This document shows, piece by piece, positions 1-10,800 of a DNA stretch of 32,455 nucleotides. The DNA comes from Branchiostoma floridae (Eukaryota > Chordata > Leptocardii > Amphioxiformes > Branchiostomatidae): positions 21,071,178 to 21,103,632 of the forward strand of contig NC_049991.1 of the NCBI RefSeq assembly GCF_000003815.2, in the 5' to 3' direction. Below the pieces are notes generated by a model that ran no database searches, had not been told where the DNA came from, and saw only the letters and a list, made by a program, of their open reading frames with translations. Position 1 is the stretch's first letter; each line of letters begins with the position of its first letter. Both the position numbers and the translations under genes were made by a program.

Positions 1-204
1 CTATATACACCAATTGTACTCAAATAGAGCTTGAGAATAGGTCATATAACGTAACATTAGAAATTTAACAACCAAATTAAGTAATTTTTTTATTTCATTA
101 AGGATAAATATACCCACATGGCAGCTGGTCACTGAGCTGCATGCAAATGTACACAATTCCACAATGACGCCAAAATACGAGTTGAAAATCTTTGGCATCT
201 GTTG

Positions 205-759
205 AGCCCCCTTCACACAAGAGCACGAATGAGCCGGAATGCCGTCTGAATGAATTTTTTTTCTATTCGTGGCAATTCCACGCAATTCTTATTGTATTCT
301 AAACATTCGTACTGTGTTCCAGATATTCGTCCCTGTTCTTTGGCTGGCTCGAAAGTTTTTTACATGTCAAAAACTGTCGAGGTGCATTCGAAGTGTAGAG
401 ATATCGAATGGCATTCCAAGTGGATTCCAACTATTCTAACTGCAGTCTGACCGCATTCTGTGACATTCCAACATTATTCGAAAAGTTCTTATCTCATTCG
501 ATGGAGAACCGATCCTTCCCGAATGTGGCCAAAAGAAGAGTTTCTAGAATTTCTAGAATACACTACGAATTCCCAGGAATAGAAAAGAAATTTCATTCTG
601 ACGGCATTCTTGCTCATTCCTTCTAATGTGAAGGGGATATCAAGTCCATTTGGAATTCCAACTCGGAATGGCCCCGAATATGTTACGAATTTTGCAAATA
701 CTTCATTCCGACTGGTTCGGCTTGATTCCTGCTAATTCGATTTCCGTGTGAAGGCCCTA
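205..759. mobile_element. MITE (unit A copy), TTA target site
   Basis: A 555-bp non-autonomous element with short inverted ends (cccttcacac at the left, gtgtgaagg at the right). It is flanked by TTG and TTA, the left copy having mutated from TTA. Element limits come from the empty site in unit C at 13933-13935. A 3-bp TTA duplication fits PIF/Harbinger, though I cannot confirm the family. GAAT or ATTC recurs about every 10 bp throughout. No transposase is present. Confidence 0.8.
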
Positions 760-1022
760 TTAGCGCAGCAACTCTAGATCTTCTAGTTACTGCCTCAGCT
801 CGGGTAGTAGGTAGCTTTACCGAACTCACCCTTGTATCCGGAGTTGATAAAGACGAAAGCAGAGACACCTATCTTGACTCGTATATGTTGAGTATTTATT
901 CTACATAGGGTTAGTATTACAGAGCCGCCGTTTGTTGATAGTCCTGATATATCCCTAACTGATCCCTTGTGTCCGAATATGCTGCGTAAGTCCGAATTTC
1001 ACAATGATCAAAGATGATTTTC
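760..1022. other. Intron sequence, unit A, before gap 1
   Basis: Right flank of the MITE, homologous to 6830-7095 in B and, in part, 13936-13993 plus 14751-14870 in C. No coding or RNA signal seen. Confidence 0.6.
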
Positions 1023-1303
1023 NNNNNNNNNNNNNNNNNNNNNNNNNNNNNNNNNNNNNNNNNNNNNNNNNNNNNNNNNNNNNNNNNNNNNNNNNNNNNN
1101 NNNNNNNNNNNNNNNNNNNNNNNNNNNNNNNNNNNNNNNNNNNNNNNNNNNNNNNNNNNNNNNNNNNNNNNNNNNNNNNNNNNNNNNNNNNNNNNNNNNN
1201 NNNNNNNNNNNNNNNNNNNNNNNNNNNNNNNNNNNNNNNNNNNNNNNNNNNNNNNNNNNNNNNNNNNNNNNNNNNNNNNNNNNNNNNNNNNNNNNNNNNN
1301 NNN
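1023..1303. other. Assembly gap (281 N)
   Basis: Run of N of non-round length, so probably a sized gap. By alignment to B (about 7096-7190) it should hold ordinary intron, shorter than 281 bp if the copies are alike. Confidence 0.99.
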
Positions 1304-1757
1304 TTCCCGGGAATTTTCCTTTCCAGGCCCCAATGATCCTCCTCCGGGTTTCCCTGAAGTTTTCCTCAGGCACTATTCTCCTCAAGGAACCTCCGGAAGT
1401 CTGACTTTTCTCCTGGGAGTGGTCTTTTTCTAGGCCTCTGACCTGTTTTCAGCACGGGTCACTTCCCAGACGGTTCCCTGTCTGGACTGACTGTCCAGTT
1501 CTGCCTTTCCCTCCACTGACTTACTCCCCCTGGCGGTAAATTCAAAACTGTAAGTTGGCGCTTACAGTATCTATGTATGTGAGCCTCTCCGTAGATGCTA
1601 GTATATATTATGTAGAAAGAAGAACAAAATGTGTATCGGCTCCACAGGTAAGCATATATCTTGACGGCTGATTTACTTGATGCACCAGCGTTTTATTTGT
1701 CAACGTTTCATACAATGTCTTAATGTATACCTTAACTGTACTCTTTACTGTATATAG
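1304..1757. other. Pyrimidine-rich intron before EGF exon, unit A
   Basis: C/T-rich sequence with recurrent tcctgaag and tcctggaagt words, also present at 7190-7643 and 14940-15412. It then becomes A/T-rich up to the EGF acceptor. Nothing coding is supported. Confidence 0.6.
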
Positions 1758-1880
1758 GCAATGATGAATGTGCAACAGGAAACGGTGGATGTGCCCATGT
1801 CTGTATCCACACTCATCACGGCCACAGGTGCATCTGTAGAGAGGGCTTCTCGTTATTGGAGGATGGTCATGGATGTGAAG
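1758..1880 (+). CDS. EGF-like exon, unit A
   Basis: A phase 1-1 exon of 123 nt, after a tatatag acceptor and before gtgggt. It reads (G)[15 protein letters not shown]... and ends DGHGCE, with six cysteines spaced 6-3-8-1-12 between them, a classic short EGF of LDL-receptor/thrombomodulin style (NGGCxHxC). Asp and Glu before the first Cys partly match the calcium-binding EGF motif. A second in-phase donor (gtaggt) lies 6 nt downstream at 1887. It sits between module half 2, out of window upstream, and half 1 at 3133. Confidence 0.9.
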
Positions 1881-4800
1881 GTGGGTGTAGGTTGAATTGT
1901 TTTTTCCCCGTACAGTGTCTTGTATATGACTTTGACTTACAACAAGTTATCATGCCCCTAATCAATGGAAGTAATCATTGTACTAGTTTGACTGAATGGC
2001 TTTAAGTTTTCGGTGACTTTTTAGTTTGCGGGAGGGAGAAAGGTTATCTTGAGGCTTTTGAAGAAGAGTTTTCCAAAACCTAAAGGAAAGCTACGGACAA
2101 AAAAGTATCTTTCGAATGTACAAAGGTTTGAACTTCGCAGAGCAATCACAAAGATAAGTAGTCACAAACTAAATGTAGAAGCCGGAAGGTATACCAAAAT
2201 TCGCCGTAACCAGAGGTTTTGTCCATTCTGCCCAAATGATATCGAAGACGAACGAACGTCACTTTGTGATTGGTGACGATATAATGATAAACGGACAAAG
2301 CTGCATTTTGGGGTTCGTTTGGACCCCACTCGGTCATTTTAGTCGCAAAAAAGGTCGGGTGCTTGAGGGTTAAGAGATAAGGCCATGTTGATCCGGTTTT
2401 ATTGATGGCATCCTCTGGGAGGCCAAAGATTGATGCAAGCACGTGATGAAATTTTGATTTCATTCTGAAATCTGAGTGATCAGCAAAGTTGAACAAATGA
2501 CTGAACACACAGAGTATGGTATGCCTAACATAGACTCTTCCTTTTTGGTCGCCATCTACGTGAACCTGCTTGCCCTCGCTCTCTTGCCCTCTACACCTCT
2601 GTCCTATTTATGTTTCAACCATACCATAGGTGTGGGTTAAATATCTTGCTTTTTCTGATTTTTCTTCACTTCCCCCTCCTCCTAAGTGCCTCATGAATGC
2701 AGGTGCCTGAGACTGAGGATTGGCGCGTCGGTCTGGACATTGGCAGGAAATTACGTCAAAAGTCACAGATTAGATCATCATAAGCTATCTCACCCGTCTT
2801 CATTTTTTTTTTGATATTCCATAGTGTTAATGGTAAAAAAATTACAACGGACACATTTAACTTAGATTTTACAATTACAATACATACATATATCATATAG
2901 AACTTATATATTAGCAAATGGCATTCAACTCTCACACCTCAGTGGACATAAATTATGCTAATCAGGACTTATTTTTGCATACTACAACTGTCACAAAGAT
3001 ACAGAAACCTACAAGTCTACATTTATCAAATTTAGTTTACATCGACGACTTGGCTACGTAAAATGCAAAACTTCACAACCAATTTTGAATTCTAGTTTGA
3101 ATTTTTATCTTGAATTCTATTGTCCTCATCAGCAACCCACGCATTTGAAGTTCTCCGTACTGCAAACCAGACGTATGAAGGAGTGGACTTCTTCGCCATC
3201 GAGGCGAGGCTGCCAGCTGACGGCCTGTCTGCCACTGAGAACTGGTGCCGGGACTACCAGAACCTCTGTGCTGGGTACGGACTGAGGCCGACGGGCTGTG
3301 GGGAGACGTTTGCAGTCCAGGGTAGATACAGCATACCCGGATACATCCGGTAGGTTCTGGGACATGTGCAAAAGTCATGATAGTGAACGCTGGTAGTAAT
3401 TCTGTCTTGTGATCTTTTTCATTTATCTATATCTTGTAGGGTTCAGTTTTAGAGAAACATATTTCCAAGGGAGCCCTTCAACTTATTAATAATCACATAA
3501 ACATAAAACGTAAACAAGTGACCGTAGGTAACATAGTCTGTGACGTCGGTCTGGTATATGTTGGTTGTTTCGTTTTCTTTGGTGTGTGACGTTGTGCTTA
3601 TTTCCTATAATAATTATTTTCATTGTGTTAAATATATCGTTATATTTAAAGTTGTTTAATATGTCCTTGTCATGTGAATCTTAATGTTAAAGACCTTAAC
3701 AGGTATGGATTGTGAGATAACATGTGGTCAAAGTCTAAAGTTATGGTGACGATAAGTAACCGGATGGTCTAATACACAGGCACATTGACACACAGACACA
3801 CCTACAAAACCGACAGACAGACTGACAAACGCACCAAGTAATAACCTGTTTCTGTTATGGACATAATACATATGAAGCTCGGAACAGGACCTTGATGTAA
3901 TTTTTTTATAGTCGAAGTCCGGGAATATAATATGGCTAAACTTCATTTGCGGCGAGAATTCTTACACGCTTCAATGTGTAATGCGTTCACACAGCTTTTG
4001 CTAATTAGGCTAGTCTTTGCTAACATCCACAAGAGGCGTTTGATTGACAAGGTCATTAGTGGAACATTAGATGTCGGTTCCGATGACACATACCACAACA
4101 GCTGTTGATGATGAACTGTGGGATAAGCTTTTGACTAGTGTGGAGCCATAAAGTAGCATGACACAGTTTTAATGGGCGAATCCCGGGGTCCATGACACGG
4201 GTACATAAAGTAAAACGGATAAACTTGTTGAATGAGAGGTAGAAAGCAAACGCGCGTTTAATTGATGCGCATATCACGCATCTTCTTGACTAGACCAATT
4301 ACCGCAACGGGCACCGTATGCAGACTTGGACCAATACACGGTGAAATGTACAATTTTTTAGGGGTGATTTCTGAAATTATTACATCCATAATAAAAACAC
4401 CTGCCGCGAAAACAAAACAACGTGCATCATCGTCAACCTCAGTGCAGAGGACCTGCAAAACCACATACGAATCAGACGACGGGAACATGCAGATACAGCT
4501 GCGAACGCGCGTTCCTTTGACGATCAGATAAAACTACGCATCTGCTTGACAATATCCAATTACTGCATTACCCAGATACAGGGGATCTGGACCAATACAC
4601 CGGAAGACGAACATTTTGTAGGGGTGTTATTTTTATTACATCCATGATAAAACCAGCCGCCGCGAAAACAAAACAACGTGCATCATCGTCAACCTCAGTG
4701 CAGTTCAGAGGACCTGCCAAACCACATACGATTCAGACGCCGGGAACATGCAGATATAGATGCGAACGCGCGTAAATGTGACAAAACTAAAGGTCTGTCG

Positions 4801-7800
4801 CCAGACCTCTGGTCACAGACCAATAATCGAAATTGGGAGTAATAACTTATCTCATACACTCAAAATAAGTTAAACACTAACAACTCAAAATCACTCATTA
4901 CAGAAACTCATCACAACCCATATCATGTGACTAGTACNNNNNNNNNNNNNNNNNNNNNNNNNNNNNNNNNNNNNNNNNNNNNNNNNNNNNNNNNNNNNNN
5001 NNNNNNNNNNNNNNNNNNNNNNNNNNNNNNNNNNNNNNNNNNNNNNNNNNNNNNNNNNNNNNNNNNNNNNNNNNNNNNNNNNNNNNNNNNNNNNNNNNNN
5101 NNNNNNNNNNNNNNNNNNNNNNNNNNNNNNNNNNNNNNNNNNNNNNNNNNNNNNNNNNNNNNNNNNNNNNNNNNNNNNNNNNNNNNNNNNNNNNNNNNNN
5201 NNNNNNNNNNNNNNNNNNNNNNNNNNNNNNNNNNNNNNNNNNNNNNNNNNNNNNNNNNNNNNNNNNNNNNNNNNNNNNNNNNNNNNNNNNNNNNNNNNNN
5301 NNNNNNNNNNNNNNNNNNNNNNNNNNNNNNNNNNNNNNNNNNNNNNNNNNNNNNNNNNNNNNNNNNNNNNNNNNNNNNNNNNNNNNNNNNNNNNNNNNNN
5401 NNNNNNNNNNNNNNNNNNNNNNNNNNNNNNNNNNNNNNNNNNNNNNNNNNNNNNNNNNNNNNNNNNNNNNNNNNNNNNNNNNNNNNNNNNNNNNNNNNNN
5501 NNNNNNNNNNNNNNNNNNNNNNNNNNNNNNNNNNNNNNNNNNNNNNNNNNNNNNNNNNNNNNNNNNNNNNNNNNNNNNNNNNNNNNNNNNNNNNNNNNNN
5601 NNNNNNNNNNNNNNNNNNNNNNNNNNNNNNNNNNNNNNNNNNNNNNNNNNNNNNNNNNNNNNNNNNNNNNNNNNNNNNNNNNNNNNNNNNNNNNNNNNNN
5701 NNNNNNNNNNNNNNNNNNNNNNNNNNNNNNNNNNNNNNNNNNNNNNNAAAAAAAAGTTTTCTTCTTTTTGCGGAGACGGGTTGTGTACACTGTGTGCGCA
5801 GGCTCAGTGGGTAGGTCACGATAAATTGGCACTATAGACTATCAATCCACTCTACACAATATAGAGTTTCAAAGGAAATATTACATTTCAGATCATCAAG
5901 CTTTCAGAAATGCATCCGTCTCTTTGACACGAATTTAATTGTGGTGGTGGACGTTTTTGTTACAGTAACTGTTGGTTCAAAATGATTTTGCGATAAAAGT
6001 TTTTTGGCCAAACTGCTCCTATTTCCCCATAGTTTTCTTCTTTATCTATGCACCAATTGTACTCAAAAAGGGCTTGAGAATAGGTCATATAACGTAACAT
6101 TAGAAATTTAACAACCAAATAAAGTAATTTTTGATTTCATTAAGGATAAATATACCCACATGGCAGCTGGTCACTGAGTTGCATGCAAATGTACACAATT
6201 CCACAATGACGCCAAAATACGAGTTGAAAATCTTTGGCATCTGTTAAGCCCCCTTCACACGAGAGCACGAATGAGCCGGAATGCCGTCCGAATGAAATTT
6301 TTTTTCTATTCGTGGCAATTCCACGCAATTCTTATTGTATTCTAAACATTCGTACTGTGTTCCAGATATTCTTCCCCGTTCTTTTGGCTGCCTCGAAAGT
6401 TTTTGACATGTCAAAAACTGTCGAGGTGCATTCGAAGTGTAGAAATATCGAATGGCATTCCATGTGGATTCTAACTATTCTAACTGCAGTCTGACCGCAT
6501 TCCGTGGCATTCCAACATTACTCGAAACATTCTTATCTCATTCCATGGAGAACCGAAACGGCAAGCCGCTTCGAATCCTTCCCGAAGGTGGCCAAAAGAA
6601 GATCTCGAATGCAGTAAGAATTTCTAGAATACACTACGAATTGCCAGGAATAGAAAAGAATTTTCATTCTGACGGCATTCTTGCTCATTCCTTTTCATGT
6701 GAAGGGGATATCAAGTCCATTTGGAATTCCAACTCGGAATGGCCCCGAATGTGTTACGAATTTTGCAAATACTGCATTCCGACTGTTCGGCTTGATTCCT
6801 GCTAATTCGATTTCCGTGTGAAGGCCCTATTAGCGCAGCGACACTAGATCATCTAGTTACTGCCTCAGCTCGGGTAGGAGGTAGCTTTACCGAACTCACC
6901 TTTGTATCCGGAGTTGATAGAAACGAGAGCAAAGACACCTATCTTGACTCGTATATGTTGAGTATTTATTCTACATAGGGTTAGTATTACAGAGCCGCCG
7001 TTTGTTGATAGTCCTGATATATCCCTAACTGATTCCTTGTGTCCGAATATGCTGCGTAAGTCCATTGTGAATCCAACAGTGATCAAAGATGATTTCTAGG
7101 TATGAAGACATGGTATGGTCTCCTACATACCCGATCTGAGTTCGTCCATGTTTCTTGGAGTTGTGTCATCCTTTTCCTAATTTCCTGGGAGTTTCCTTTC
7201 CAGGCCCAATTGATCCTCCTCTGGATCTCCTGAAGTTTTCCTCAGACCCTAATCTCCTTCACGAAACTCCTGAAGTCTTGACTACAGGTCCTATTCTCCT
7301 GGAAGTTGTCTATTTCTAGGCCTCTGACCTGTTTCAGCACGGGTCACTTTCCAGACGGTTCCCTGTCTGGACTGACTGTCGCAGTTCTGCCTTTCCCTCC
7401 ACTGGCTTACTCCCCCTGGCGGTAAATTCAAAACTGTAAGTTGGCGCTTACAGTATCTATGTATTTGAGCCTCTCCGTAGATGCTAGTATATATTATGTA
7501 GAAAGAAGAACAAAATGTGTATCGGCTCCACAGGTGAGCATATATCTCGACAGCTGACTTACTTGATGCACCAGCTTTTTATTTGTCAACGTTTCATACA
7601 ATGTCTTAATGTATACCTTAACTGTACTCTTTACTGTATATAGGCAATGATGAATGTGCAACAGAAAACGTTGGGTGTGCCCATGTCTGTATCCACACTC
7701 GTCACGGCCACAGGTGCACCTGCAGATATAGCTTCGCATTATTGGAGGATGGTCATGGATGTGAAGGTGGGTATAGGTTAAATTGTATTTTCCCCGTACA

Positions 7801-10800
7801 TTGTCTTGTATATGACTTTGACTTACAACAAGTTATCATGCCCCTAATCAATGAAAGGAATTATGGTACTAGTTTGACCGTGAATGGCTTTAAGTTTTCG
7901 GTGGCTTTTTAGTTTGCGGGAGGGAGAAAGGTTATCTTGAGGCTTTTGAAGAAGAGTTTTCCAATACCTAAAGGAAAGCTACGGACAAAAAAGTATCTTT
8001 CGAATGTACAAAGGTTTGAACTTCGCAGAGCAATCACAAAGATAAGTAGTCACAAACTAAATGTAGAAGCCGGAAGGTATACCGAAATCCCCCGTAACCA
8101 GAAGTTTTGTCCATTCTGCCCAAATGATATCGAAGACGAACGAACGTCACTTTGTTATGGATTGGTGACGATATAATGATAAACGGACAAAGCTGCATTT
8201 TGGGGTTCGTTTGGACCCCACTCGGTCATTTTAGTCGCAAAAAAAGGTCGGGTGCTTGAGGGTTAAGAGATAAGGCCATGTTGATCCGGTTTTATTGATG
8301 GCATCCTCCGGGAACCCAAAAATTGATGCGAGCACGTGATGAAATTTTGATTTAATTCTGAAATGTCATTGATCAGCAAAGTTGAACAAATGACTGAACA
8401 CACAGAGTATAGTATGCCGAACATAGACTCTTCCTTTTTGGTCGCCATCTACGTGAACCTGCTTGCCCTCGCTCTCTCGCCCTCTAGACCTCTGTCCTAT
8501 TTATGTTTCAACCATACCATAGGTGTGGGTTAAATATCTTGCTTTTTCTGATTTTTCTTCACTTCCCCCTCGTCGTAAGTGCCTCACGAATGCGGGTGCC
8601 TGAGACTGAGGATAGGCGCGTCGGTCTGGACATTGGCAGGAAATTACGCCAAAGGTCACAGATTAGATCATCATAAGTTATCTCACCCGCCTTCATTTTT
8701 TTGATATTCCATAGTGTTAATGGTAGAAAAATTACAACGGAAACATTTAACTTAGATTTTACAATTACAATACATAGATATATCATATAGAACTTATATA
8801 TTAGCAAATGGCATTCAACTCTCACACCTCAGTGGACATAAATTATGCTAATCATGACTTATTTTTGCATACTACAACTGTCACAAAAAACCTACAAGAA
8901 ACCTTCAACTCTACATTTATCAAATTGTAGTTAATATCGTTGGCTAGGCTACGTAAAATGCAAAACTTCACGACCGATTTTGAATTCTAGTTTGAATTTT
9001 TATTCTTGAATCCTAGTATTGTCCTCATCAGCAACCCACGCCTTTGAAGTCCTCCGTACCGCAAACCAGACGTATAAAGGAGTGGACTTCTTCGCCATCG
9101 AGGCGAGGCTGCCAGCTGACGGCCTGTCTGCCACTGAGGACTGGTGCAGGGACTACCAGAACCTCTGTGCCGGGTACGGACTGAGGCCGACGGGCTGTGG
9201 GGAGGAGTGGGCAGTCCAGGGACTACCCGGATACATCCGGTAGGTTCTGGGACATGTGGAAAAGTCATGATAGTGAACGCTGGTAGTAATTCTGTCTTGT
9301 GATCTTTTTCATTTATCTATATCTTGTAGGGTAGTCCCTTCAGTTTTAGATAAACAGATTTCCAAGGGAGCCCTTCAACTTAATGGTAATCACATAAACA
9401 TAAAACGTAAACAAGTGACCGTAGGTAACATAGTCTGTGACGTCGGTCTGGTATATGTTGGTTGTTTTGTCTTCTTTGTGTGTGACGTTGTGCTTATTTC
9501 CTATAATAATTATTTTCATTTTGTTAAATATATCGTTATATTTAAAGTTGTTTAATATGTCTGTATCATATGAATCTTAATGTTAGAGACCTAAACAGGT
9601 ATGGATTGTGAGATAACATGTGGTCAAAGTCTAAAGTTATGGTGACGATAAGTAACCGGATGGTCTAATACACCTACAAAACCGACAGACAGACTGACAA
9701 ACGCACCAAGTACTAACCTGTTTCTGTTATGGACATAATAAGTATGAAGCTCGGAACAGGACCTTGATGTAATTTTTTTATAGTCGAAGTCCGGGAATAT
9801 GATAATATGGCTAAACTTCATTTGCGGCGAGAATTCTTACACGCTTCATTGTGTAATGCGTTCACCCAGCTTTGCCTAATTAGGCTAGTCTTGGCTAACG
9901 GCCACAAGAGGCGTTTGATTGACAAGGTCATTAGTGAAACATTAGATGTCGGTTCCGATGACACATACCACAACAGCTGTTGATGATGAACTGTGGGATA
10001 AGCTTTTGACTAGTGTGAGGCCATAAAGTAGCATGACACAGTATTAATGGGCGAATCCCGGGGTCCATGACACGGGTACATAAAGTAGAACGGATAAACT
10101 TGTTGTGTGAGAGGTATAGTCGAAGGGCCAAGCATCGAATATTCGGTTCTTCTTCCGGGGTTTTCTAAAACGGCACAGATCATATAGAACGCGTTATTCT
10201 CTGAAGACACGGCGCACATCGGGGCACGGCTTGATGTCGTTGCATGTATGTAAACAACTGTATGTGGTGCAACAAAGAGACCTTAGACTTGCATAATGTT
10301 TATACTTTTTCATATCTACAGGATTTTTCCAGCACAATTATGTACACAGTTTGCGCTTTACAAAATGACGTCTGGCACTATGGCTTTTGAAACTTGAGCA
10401 ATTTTTGTCCAGTATACTTGTGCTTGTCTGTTTTACAATTCACCTAGAACCGATTATCTAATTCCACAGTATGATACTCAATTTCATTGCCTTTACAATG
10501 ATACCAAAGTTCCCTGGTTAATTTCAGGAGCAACGAGTTTAGACCAGAAAACCTGCGACAACACGTTGGGCAACCTCGTTCCACGGTAGAACGTACGGGG
10601 CGCAGCGTCTTCAACAGAGTGAATATTTTATATGCCAGTGCTATGCTAGTAACCAATAGCGTCGACAATAAATTATACATCATGTGAAAGCTAAGGTTTC
10701 CGTGAACCAGCCTAGAGATTTCAAGAGGGATAGAGAACTCGCCACGACTGTTACGCCGTTACAAAGATGACTGTCAAGTTCTATAGCTACAAGAATAGAT

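Larger units (their letters stand above)
1..5810 (+). repeat. Segmental tandem duplication, unit A
   Basis: Unit A contains, in order: intron with MITE, EGF exon, intron with LINE remnant, half-1 exon, long intron, and the half-2 exon tail. Nearly all of it aligns with unit B. Shared anchors are the EGF exon (1758 versus 7644) and half 1 (3133 versus 9032), with a constant offset near 5.9 kb. Its left end lies outside the window. Two sized gaps (281 and 810 N) fall in it. Confidence 0.9.

Noticed and set aside
2146-2508. A 120-codon minus-strand frame over the LINE remnant
   Set aside because: It is antisense to the retroelement tail and continues into unrelated intron; no similarity that I recognise.
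917-5832. Frames running through N stretches
   Set aside because: They consist mainly of unknown bases and have no supported coding sequence on either side.
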